A DNA stretch of 20,303 nucleotides from NCBI GenBank assembly GCA_003427395.1, contig BFEA01000216.1:2111346-2131648 (forward strand), read 5' to 3'. Positions 1-8,984 of this stretch are shown here, in pieces. The notes beneath the pieces were generated by a model that ran no database searches, had not been told where the DNA came from, and saw only the letters and a program-made list of their open reading frames with translations. Source of the stretch: Chara braunii (Eukaryota; Streptophyta; Charophyceae; Charales; Characeae). Both the position numbers and the translations under genes were made by a program. Every line of letters starts with the position of its first letter. The stretch's first letter is position 1.

Positions 1-7
1 AAAAAAA

Positions 8-115
8 GGAACGATACAGAGAATGAAGACTAGCATGGCCCCTGCGCTTTCAAGGATGACACGCATAAATCGAGAAATGGTCGGGAAAAAAAAAGAAAAA
101 AAAGAAAAAAAAAAA
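8..115 (+). pseudogene. Degenerate U6 snRNA retropseudogene with A-rich tail
   Basis: Bases 8-82 match the middle and 3' part of plant U6 snRNA, including the ACAGAGA box, the AGCATGGCCCC stretch and the conserved 3' segment with CATAAATCGAGAAATGGTC. The 5' stem-loop and first third are missing; the match begins at GGAACGATACAG next to an A run at the window edge. Two 4-nt insertions break it: TGAA after ACAGAGAA, and TTTC after CTGCGC. An A-rich tail with scattered G follows to about 115. The tail and the damage point to a retroposed copy rather than a working gene. The upstream target duplication, if any, lies outside the window. Confidence 0.8.
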
Positions 116-151
116 GGTGAACGACAAGGCCTTACAACCACCCACCTCTGC

Positions 152-161
152 TCCCTAGCTT

Positions 162-163
<2 letters not shown>
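152..163. repeat. Left target-site duplication of the LINE
   Basis: TCCCTAGCTTCC sits immediately before the T run that is the LINE poly(A) tail in reverse. The same 12-mer occurs at 11005-11016, where it is followed by six T. The T run lets the duplication be read as up to 18 bp. On the LINE sense strand the duplication would begin with AAAAAA, as expected for L1-type target-primed integration. Confidence 0.75.

Positions 164-192
<29 letters not shown>
164..192 (-). other. Poly(A) tail of the LINE (29 T on the plus strand)
   Basis: An uninterrupted run of 29 T abuts the left duplication and follows the ORF2 3' UTR in sense orientation. It is the expected 3' terminus of an L1-type element. 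Confidence 0.8.
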
Positions 193-682
193 CCATGAAC
201 GTCAGGATGTCCATTGCTCCTGCCTTCCGGGTGTAAAAGCCCCGGAAGATAGGAGTATGGCACTGGTCGACGGCTCCGCTCTATTCGTGGGGAGCTACAC
301 CTGCTGGAAAATGGGGTCCAGCGTCCCTTACATTCAGTGTTCAGAAGGGATTGCATGCTTGCCCCCCCTTGGTCTCTTAGGGACCTTGGGAGGGAACTCA
401 GCCTATTGTTAGGACCTCTTCACCTTTCGGCGCCAGATACGCGAGTACCCTAGTCCAGGGCTGAATTACTGCCTCAGTTAGTGGACCATAAACTTGCTAG
501 ACCTGGATAACTGACAGGGAAAAAAAACCTCCAGCCCAATTCTGCTAGGGGGTGATCTCCTGAACTCAGACTAAGAATACTCCAGAAACATTCCGAATAT
601 TCACTGGGCCATGACCGGAACCATGTTAACCTTTCTAAGCTAATTGGGGGACTAACGTGTCCCCCAAACTCGGGGTCAGTTT
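193..682 (-). other. LINE 3' UTR
   Basis: This is the non-coding stretch between the ORF2 stop (TGA, minus strand, 685-683) and the poly(A) tail. It contains a hairpin-forming module at 273-330 that recurs four times in the 11.6-13.2 kb flank. No coding frame with recognisable similarity is present. Confidence 0.65.
273..330 (-). repeat. Hairpin-module repeat, copy A (inside LINE 3' UTR)
   Basis: Read on the minus strand it runs AAGGGACGCTGG, a short variable stretch, TTTTCCAGCAGGTGTAGC, then TCCCCACGAATAGAGCGGAGC. The terminal GCTCC and GGAGC are complementary and could close a small stem. It aligns with copies B-E; the sequence beyond the module differs between copies. Confidence 0.6.
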
Positions 683-2401
683 TCACGGGGGCCGAGGGCC
701 CATCAACCATGATTCCAGAACAATGCCCGATGGTTTAGTCTTCAGGAATCTGACTTTCTGTCCCCAGGTTCGGAAGAAACGATCCCTGGCAGATTTCTTG
801 CATCGTGCTCGTCTGGTACGCCTCCAATCTATCCAGACCAGCGAACGAACATTTTCCAAGACCAGATTCATAATGCCTAAGTCTGAGTAGAATTTTGATC
901 TGAAAATTCTATCATTCCTGAGCTTCCAAATAACCTGCATGATAGCAGCTCTACAGGCGGTCGCAACGTACACCCAACCCTGACCTATTTCTGCTTCATT
1001 AGGCAGTATACCATCCACCACAAAACTTTCATCCCATTGAACCTGATCTTCAACATGTTTGAGCCAAATCCCTGCCCACCATACCCAAATTCTTTTGGAC
1101 TCTATGCAATCCCACCACAAATGGGTGGCATTCTCTTCTGCTTTTTTGCATCTGCGGCACTGTGGGTCGACCGGCAGTCTGTTCGTCGAGAGCCAACTTG
1201 CTGTGGGGACTATCCGATGTGACTGCAACCATGCAAGGCTTCTCATCTTGGCCGACGGAATCTGCTTAAAGCCACGCCACAGTTTCCTTAGGGCTGAGGA
1301 GGTGACATGAGTCTTCTGTTGTGGTATGTCCTTAGCCTCCATCAGCAATCGGTTTTTTACTCCCAACGGGAGAGACCAAGACTTGTTCTGGACCTGGTAC
1401 CCCACCGTGGGAGTGTAGTCTAACAGACTTAATTTTTTGTTCGGCTCTAATAATCTCCACCCCCACTGAGAGGGGTCCGTTCTTAGTCTGCTTAGCATTG
1501 TAGTCCCAAGGGGGCAGCATAATTTCTCTGTGCCCTTGGGGTCCTTTTTGGAGCAAACCACCACCGAGGGTACCTGTTGCAGTGAGACCACCTTCTCCTC
1601 TCGTTCCTCAAGCCAACGGAACTTCCCCGGATCTTCAGTTGCAGTAACGTAGGACGTTACTATCGCCTGCCGTGCATCCATTATGGAGCGGACTTTCCNA
1701 ACTTCTGAGGACTCCGCCAGTCCTCCTTGCACTATCCATTGACCCTCGTATGCACTGGAAGGATCAAGGAGGATNGACTTCCAGGTTTCCGGGATGCTGG
1801 CTTGAATACCTTCCAACTTTTCTGTCACCGCCCTAAGNTGGTGCAGCTTCATCCTGAGTTCCTCCGCAGATCTCCACTGCAGCAGGTCAGGGTTCCAGAG
1901 GTCAGCGACCTTCGAGACTCCCCTCTGGATCCAGGACTTGCCAAATTGCCCTACACCATCCCCAGCCGACCAAGGAATCCCTGTGTCATTACGTATAAAA
2001 TTGTTCTCAAAAATAGGTTGAGCCATAATTTCTTCCCTAGTCTGAGGTGATTTGAGTTGTGTTGGCATTATCTGTCCCCAAGCTTGGAGAATATTTTTCC
2101 AAACTGGGGATTTGATATGCCCTTTCACAAGTGACGGGGTAAGGAGGGCCAGCCATACATCCTCTCTCCTGCTCAAGCCCCAATCTCTCATAAGAATATT
2201 CACGGCCAGCTCCACCCATGGGTGGTCAGATCCATCGATTAACAGGTTGATCGCCCATCTGGTGAGCAAAGCATTGACCTGCAGTTCCGGGTCCATGATA
2301 CCCAAGCCACCATCCGCTTTCCCGACACTGACCTTCTTCCAGGCCAGCTTGGCAATATACCCTACCTCCTCGTCGCTTGTGCCTTTCCAGGGATATCTCG
2401 T
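683..2401 (-). pseudogene. LINE ORF2, C-terminal part (connection region and zf-RVT zinc motif)
   Basis: This stretch is in frame with the RT segment upstream, separated only by the TAA at 2404-2402. It starts TRYPWKGTSDEEVGYIAKLA and continues for about 570 codons to a TGA at 685-683. The zf-RVT motif (C-x2-C-x8-H-x4-C) has C383, C386, H395 and C400, counted from the codon at 2305. Tryptophan-rich blocks around it are typical of plant L1 C-termini. Three ambiguous bases (1699, 1775, 1838) give undetermined residues. In plant LINEs this region is thought to help bind RNA or DNA during target-primed reverse transcription. It would be translated only by readthrough of the upstream stop. Confidence 0.85.
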
Positions 2402-4054
2402 TTAGACTGATCTGATCCTCCCATACGCCTTGGCTTCAAGGTTCCTGATGGACCCAGGGTACCAGATCTGCGAAAACACCGAAGTATTCAGAAAAAGTGC
2501 ACGTCCAAAAATGGAGGTGCCTTTAATGGAGGCCACCTTGCCAATTTTGGAGATGACTGCCCGTTCCACCAGATTGCTGGCCCCCTTTTTGCCTCCCACC
2601 ATGCCAACCTGCACTCCCAGAAAACGTTCACACTCACCCACAGGTAAGCATTTCAAACCCCAATCCACAGACAACTGAGTTCCATCTTTGGCAATTGCGA
2701 TAGACTTTGGCCAGTTGACTAGGGCTTCAGAAAACTTAGAGTAGAGATCAAGACACTTCTTGAGAGCACCCAAGGAGACTCTAGAGTTAATCAATAGGGC
2801 AAACAGGTCATCTGCCATTGCTGATGCCTTGCATTGCTCTCCGTTCGGCAATCGGAGACCGCTAATATATGGGTTCTTCCTAATCAAGGAAAGCAGGACT
2901 TCCATCTGAATAACAAACAGCATGGGGGCCAGAGGGCGCCCTTGTCTTAGCGATCTAGTGAGTGGAAATGGACAGGAGAGAGAACCGTTTACCATGACCA
3001 TACCCACGCTCTTGGTATAGAGTGCTCTAACCCAAGTACAAAAGTTGTCCCCAAACCCAGCTTTCTGCAAAGTGTCAAGCACGAATTGCCAATTGACTCG
3101 ATCGTAGGCCTTTTCTAGATCGAGGAGGAGGGTTACTACTTCCGGTTGTTCATCGTTCATATTCTCTAGAGCTTCAATGGTCAGCATAATATTATTTAAA
3201 ATATTCCTCCCTTGAACAAAACCAGCTTGCTCTTTGCCTACTAAACCCGGCAGATACTTTTTGAGCCTATTAGCCAAGGTCTTAGCCAGGATTTTATAGG
3301 AAGTATTCAGCAGAGAAATGGGGTGCCAGTTTCGAATATTCCGCTTGTCTCCTTTTTTGTAGAGCAATGAAATAACCCACAACCGCATGTCTTCCCCCAA
3401 GTCCTGGCTATATAAGGCGTTGTTGAAGATATTGACCATCACTGGGCCTAGGACTTCCCAAAACATTCCATAATATTCTACCGGCAGCCCGTCACTGCCC
3501 GGGCATTTCCCTTTCCTCATGCTTTTCAGTGTCTGGCCCAGTTCTTCCAGGGTAACCGGCCTATCCAGATCCAATCTCCCCTGAGTAGGGAGACAGGCGT
3601 CAAAGGCTTGCCAGAGGCACTCTTGAAGCGCCGCCTCCTCAGGGGCCGGACAAACGGGCCTCGCGGAGGTGAGGATATTCATAAAGTATAGTCTGGCGTA
3701 TTCGAGGACTGACTTTGTGTCCCTAGCCCTAGGCTCAAAGGCGTCAAAGGGGTGATCTAGCTCTACAATTTGTGACGACCCCTTGCTCTTAGATAGACCC
3801 CTGAAATTGTCCTTTGTCATTCTATCACCCACGTCTAACCACTTTATTTTTGCCCTCTCTGCCCATAATCTTTCGTTTTCAATTTGTATGTGTTCCAATT
3901 TATCTTTCCATTGATTTCTATAAGAGAGCCAAAACTCACAAAAATACGGTTCTGTTTCCATATTGCGTTCTGCCCATTCAATGTGTGAAATGCATTCTTC
4001 TTCTTCTTTGCACCTGTTGGAGGCCTTGATCCGGGACGCAAAGCTTAAGTCCAT
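2402..4054 (-). pseudogene. LINE ORF2, reverse transcriptase segment
   Basis: An open stretch of 550 codons encodes a non-LTR reverse transcriptase, which copies the element RNA at the nicked target. Visible blocks, by residue: CPGSDGLPVEYY (184-195), NWHPISLLN (242-250), the catalytic LDLEKAYDRVNW (311-322, D312), RQGRPLAPMLF (370-380) and the second catalytic block AMADDL (412-417, D415 and D416). The tyrosine or phenylalanine usually found before ADD is methionine here (codon ATG, 2818-2816), and the usual R of RPISLLN is H. The segment ends in an in-frame TAA. Its start is not a natural initiation site: the preceding endonuclease part lies in another frame, with a frameshift near 4045-4054. 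Confidence 0.92.
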
Positions 4055-4314
4055 AGCCGCCAGCCTGTTGCAGCCTCTAACAAGTCTGTGTCAGATTCAT
4101 AAAAGTCCTTAAAATCTTTTAGTTTGATTAAAGACTTCCTGATTGAGGTAACTAAGCCCTTGTTTTGTAGTATTTTCGTGTTTAATCTGTAGTACCCCTT
4201 TCCTCGGATGATGTGGTCATCTGGAACGAATGATGCCACCACCGGTCTATGGTCTGAGAGTGAGGAGAACGGCATGAAAACTTTCATTGCCCAGTCTGCA
4301 GCCTTATCCCTAAC
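4045..4314 (-). pseudogene. LINE ORF2, end of APE endonuclease and linker
   Basis: This frame resumes the endonuclease after the T-run frameshift, with VRDKAADWAMKVFMPF and then the SDHRPVVASF block. D and H of SDH are the conserved catalytic pair at the end of APE-type nucleases. A linker with GKGYYRLNTKIL follows, as in other plant L1 elements. The frame runs into a stop at 4047-4045; the RT continues in a different frame, so another 1-nt-class frameshift lies near 4045-4054. Confidence 0.85.
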
Positions 4315-4951
4315 AAAAAAAAAAATCCAATCTTAATTTAGTATACGTCTCACGTCTAGGGGTGCTAGAGATCCATGTGAATTTGGTCGCTTGTGGATAG
4401 ATTTGTCTGAAAGGGTCAATCACGTCCATGGTTTCCATAAAATCTCCTAAGGCTAATGTGTCATTCCTGAACGGATCTGCTGTTGTGGAATCCAAGACCG
4501 GGTCTTGAATTGTATTCTAGTCACCCCCTAAAACCATGTTTCTGTTATTAGGAAGTACCTTTGGGAGTACTTCAAAAAATTGGATCTTTTCTTTTCTGTC
4601 CACCGGGGCGTATACAGACACAAAGGTTCATTCCGTTCCTTCAATATTCACTGTAATCCACAACCAGCGTCCTAAAGAGTCAGAGAACTCGTCAATGACC
4701 TCCAGGTTTAGGTCCTTGTGGATTAAGATGTCAGTACCTCCTTTGGTTCCGTCGGCTGGGGCCCAAAACTGAGGGCCTTGCCACTTCCAATTTGCTTCTT
4801 CAATTTTTGCTTCGTTCAACTTCGTTTCCTGGAGGAGAATGATATGGACCCCCTGTTGGTGGATCCATGATTTGAGTCTGGCCCACTTGAAATTGTCGCT
4901 CGAGTCCCCAAGTCCCCTGACGTTCCAAGAGGCTACCCTTAGTTTATTCAT
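4310..4951 (-). pseudogene. LINE ORF2, N-terminal APE endonuclease part
   Basis: The proposed start is the ATG at 4951-4949, giving MNKLRVASWNVRGLG, which fits plant L1 ORF2 starts. APE motifs in order are SWNVRG, LLQETKL, VYAPVD, GGD-stop-N (normally GGDFN or GGDWN), FTWIS and RLDFFFV. Two in-frame stops interrupt it: TGA at 4630-4628 and TAG at 4519-4517, the latter between the catalytic D and N. The frame is then lost in an 11-T run (4315-4325 as A on the plus strand); removing one T would restore FFFVRDKA. The enzyme family nicks target DNA to prime reverse transcription. The ATG overlaps the ORF1 stop. Confidence 0.88.
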
Positions 4952-7013
4952 CTGCACTCACCTGCCCTGAAGCTTGGATAAGGGAGAAATCATCCGGGGG
5001 GAAAGTAGAGATCGTCTCCCCATCCGCAGTGCCGATTGTAACAATTATGGCGGATGTTGGAGTTATTGCAGCCTGGGCGGGCTGCAGTGTGCTTATTGTG
5101 TTTTTTCTTCTCCTGTCCTCTTCTGTTTCTGTGCTGTTTCCCTTCCCTAGCCAGGGTGTGGAGAGGAGACTGTTAAAGTAATCAGAGAATAAATTAGTAT
5201 CCATGGAGAGTTGCTGATTGTATTCAATCAACACATCCCCAGTTATTCCCTCTGCTGTGTAAACCATGTTTGCATGGATGAGGTTCTCATCCCTTGCGCA
5301 AATGAGTGGGCACCACACCCCCTTGTTGTGCGCCAGGTGGACGAGGTCTGCTTCGCTAGGTCTGACGTCGAAGGGAGCCACAAACAGCTGGACCTTGTTG
5401 TTACTGTTACCAGTCCGCTGTATCCTTCTAGTACCCAGCCAAGGGATTGATCTGACTGGCGCATTTCTACCCAGATAATTCTTGACTTTACTCAGCATGA
5501 CTGATTGCGTCGGGCTGCTGTCCACTGAGCATGGGGTAATCAGTTTGATGTTAGTCCCCATGCTATATGTGAGAAACACCACCCCTTCTTGGGTTTTCCT
5601 GCAGATAAGGGGGACCAGATACTTGGAACCCTGTGGTTTGCTGGTTGTGGCTGATTTTCTCGGTTTCCCTGCTTTTCCAGGTGATAAAGTTCTTCCTCTT
5701 TTTTCTTTAGAATGTGTCTCCTCGTCTGCTGAATCCCCGGAGTCTCCCAACAGTCCTTCAGCGAAACCCAACTGGGCTACTGATGCATCCCCCATAATGA
5801 CCTCATCAGGGGGAAACATCGAGATGCCGGGAGTCAGCCTCTGTTTGTTCCCATCCCCCGGATTCCCTGCCTTAGGTTCTCGTACCCCGAAACTGGATGA
5901 GATGGTGTCCTCTACTCCTTTCTGAGTGAGTTCCGTTTCCAATGCTCTGGTTCGACCTTCTTTGCTGGCCTCTTCCCATCCTAACGGTGTATTAGGGCTA
6001 TCAGCCACCAAACCAGCATCTCCATGGGTCGTGTTATCTACAACATTCTCAGCATGGGCGCTAGGAGGCGCCTTACTACCGGCTCCTGGTTCCACCTGAC
6101 TGTCTTTGTGCTCCAGATTGGGTCTCTGAACGGGCATTTTGACTGTCCGTCCCACCTCCTCTTCTCTTATTGGTGGATTGGTTGGCTGCACCTTCGCATT
6201 CCCTCCCCCAATGGAGGATGTGCTTAGCCCGTCTACTTTGGTGAGATTCAATGGGCTGGATTCTGTCAGCGGATGTTTCTTTTGTTCAGTTGTCTGAGTC
6301 GGGTTACTTGTTGTTGAGTTTGTTCGCACACTGTTGGCCGGGGCCCCTGGCACCTCTAATTCTCCGGAGAGGGTTGCTGGTGGCGTGTCCCTCCGTGGAT
6401 TAGTGCTGGAACTTCCATTTCCTTGGGAAGAGTGATCTACTCTCCCAGTGGACTGTCCGAAAGTGAAAACCATCCGCTTTTCAGTCCGTGGGAGCTGGGG
6501 TGGGAGCTGGGGTGTTGGCTGGTGTGTTTGAGTTCGTGGCGCTGAGGTGGGCAGCCACCCTGCCCCCGCTCTCAGCCCCCCCCTGGCTTGCACCTCTGTA
6601 GCTCCAAGTCTGTACATCTGGTTTGCCCCTGCTGTTGGTCTCTGACGAGTTGTGTTAATCTCAATTGACTGCGGGCAAGATTCCGTTGTGTGACCGTATT
6701 CTCGGCACAGGGAACACCAGTCCGTCAGTTGGGTGACAACCTGAATTGTAACCACCGAGCCGTTGGCCTGTGTCCATTCCAGGTTCTCTGGGACTCTGTC
6801 CTTTCGGTCCCGAGGTATATCAAATTTCAAGTTATTCAGTTTTGGACACTCGTCATATCTCTCTGGTGGGTACTGCTTTGTGATTTTCCCCACTGCAAAC
6901 TCTATATGCGCTCTTATCCAAGGAGCTGCTAGCCATGGGACTCGTAGTGGCATGATCCACATTTTGCTTACCTCATCTTCCGATTTTGCCTTTTCCAGTT
7001 CCCCTGGCGACAT
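4944..7013 (-). pseudogene. LINE ORF1, main part with CCHC zinc knuckle
   Basis: There are 689 codons, in frame with the upstream ORF1 part and separated from it by one TGA. Residues 17-50 (KMWIMPLRVPWLAAPWIRAH and following) resemble the end of the DUF4283-like domain of plant LINE ORF1 proteins. A zinc knuckle follows: C100, C103, H108, C113 (CX2CX4HX4C). Residues about 115-450 are a P/S/T/G-rich, probably disordered linker. From about 465 to 630 a denser, aromatic-containing segment appears (KYLVPLICRK, PWLGTRRIQR, DYFNSLLSTPWLGKG) that I do not recognise. ORF1 proteins coat the element RNA. Total ORF1 length of about 890-1000 residues exceeds the roughly 500 common in plant L1 elements. 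Confidence 0.82.
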
Positions 7014-7802
7014 TCATTTTTTGAACGTCATTTTGTAAGTGGTGCCCTCAATTTTCAGCTTATGATTCTTCATATTTAACATTAACTCGACAAACTTTTT
7101 ATCCCTAGGGTAGTAAGACATGACATTCCAGCCCTCTTGGTGCACCCTACCTCTTTCTTTGTGGTGCATGCTCTGTGGAAGAATGGAGTCTTCAAAGTTC
7201 CGGATACATTGCTCCTTTTTGTCCGCTGAGACTGATTTAAACTTACCCTGAAAAAAGACGACTACTGCATTATCCTTCATCCAGTCTATTTGTGCCTGTT
7301 CTACCTCTGGTGGGACCGTCATGGTGACTGTGTTGCCTTTTCTTTTGAAATTGGCAAATTTGGACATGTCTGGGATGAGCATGCGATCAAAGCATTTGTC
7401 AAGCTGCTTCCTTACTTCTTCAACCACGTTCTGATTTCCACCCAAATTACCCTCGTTTTCTTGTCTGATTGTTTCCCCATTCTCTTCTCCTTCGCTGTCA
7501 GAATTTTCTTCTTCAAACGGGAACCAGTCCACTTTTGGTTGAGCGATGAACCGGCCCTGGTTCCCTCCATTCTCCCTTCCTGTGCTGGCCTCGTTATAAG
7601 CAGATCTATTCACCCTCCCTCGGGCCCCTCCTCTTTGGAACCCCCCTCTCTGCCCCCCTCTTCCCTCCTGAGCGTACAGCCTTTCTTGATCAGGGGTGTC
7701 CTCATTCCTAGCTCCTGCGGAAGGTTCCCCCCGTCCCTCGAGGTCTAGTTGCCCAAAATGGGACGAACCCCTCCCAGGACAGAGTTTGCGGGTGATGGTC
7801 TC
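7014..7802 (-). pseudogene. LINE ORF1, N-terminal part (RGG-rich start)
   Basis: The open frame runs from after a TGA near 7803 to the TGA at 7016-7014. It contains an arginine-glycine-rich stretch (QRGGFQRGGARGRVNRS), an acidic region (EEENSDSEGEENGE) and then DKCFDRMLIPDMSKFANFKR and QEGWNVMSYYPRDKKFVE, consistent with the first half of a DUF4283-type RNA-binding region. The terminating TGA is followed directly by an in-frame ATG and the similarity continues, so the stop most likely split a once single ORF1. No ATG is present at the N-terminus in this frame. An alternative frame with an ATG at 7950 approaches it through a G run near 7725, suggesting a lost 5' start. Confidence 0.7.
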
Positions 7803-8980
7803 TCAAGCTAGCCTCCCTGTTAGGGAAGCTGGCTTCGGGAGTGGTGAACCTTCTTTCCTCCAACCCTTGGGGTTGGTCCCGCCCTTGTAATGGCGAGAGT
7901 CCATATCCGTGTCTGCCGACAGCATCTAGCACTGAGGTGCAACGGGACATTTCGACTTGTTATCAAAGCCGATTACTCAGTCTGTTATAGAGGTCTTCTG
8001 TCGGTACAAACAGGCCAGTGGGTTTGCCACTAATATTCGAAGGTAGAGCTAATCGTCAGTAAGGTGAAAAAATCTGTAGAGGATTTGCCGTCTGGATGTA
8101 GCAGTGTAGACAGGCTGGGACGCTCAACCCAGAGATACTGTGATGAGGAAGTGCTTGTCTGATGTTTGGTCACCCCGTGGGTACTGAGTGTGGGATAAAC
8201 TGGACAAGGGGCGAAGGTGTCCCTCAGTAATCGCCGAGCCCTAGATGAGGCAGGGCAGGGGCTGATAGAATCGAGGGTGGGAGGACAGACAACGGATCAG
8301 CCTACCTTTGTAGGAGAGGTCTCATCTGAGAAGCAAGACGAGTGAACTGTTATGCATTGGTGAATCCGACTGTTGACATAAGTCTACCCTGATAGCAGAT
8401 AGGGACTGCCCTGTAGCCAGACGTTTGCAGTCTATGGAGATGACCAAAAAAAAAAAAAACCTAGCTCCGAGAAGCAGCTAACTGCTGCCTCTTCCAGTGA
8501 GTGTGTATAGTACTAAGATAACTGCTAAAGTCTAGGTGCCGAAAAAATGAAGCGCCCGTATTCCTCAGGCTTCTCCACTAGCGCCAGATGAGTCGGCAGC
8601 TGAACCCTAGACCGTGAAGCCGTTCAGGAAAAGAATACAGAAAAAACCTTCTATCCCTGTGAGTTGCCAAGTTTACTTTCAGATCCCCTTTCGTCCACTC
8701 AATGGCACTCTCTCTCAGAACAAGGAATCTTCCCGGCGAAACAGTCACCGACTTCGTCTATGTGGTGCTCGGCTAGGGGAAGTTTCTGATTATTTTGACG
8801 CCGCCATAGAAAGGACCAACCGATAAGAAGGGGGTACAGAAAAATAAACTATCGTTCCAAACAGGATGGACCTAAGGCAGTTCGCTCGGTGTTACTAGGT
8901 AAGGGAATCCAACAAGGGCAAGAAATACAACAATGGCAAGAAAGGGTTGGATCGAAGGAGCGCATGAGAGCCCAAAGGGA
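7803..8980 (-). other. LINE 5' non-coding region, proximal part, no recognised content
   Basis: No convincing coding frame lies beyond a short minus-strand frame with an ATG at 7950 that may be the frameshifted start of ORF1. A 14-A run lies near 8446-8459. I see no tRNA, snRNA or clear repeat. Assignment to the LINE depends on the flanking duplication at 11005. Confidence 0.5.
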
Positions 8981-8984
8981 CGGA

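Noticed and set aside
5482-5925. Plus-strand frames antisense to LINE ORF1 (for example 147 codons here and 7290-7748)
   Set aside because: They are shadows of the minus-strand ORF1, with no domain of their own.
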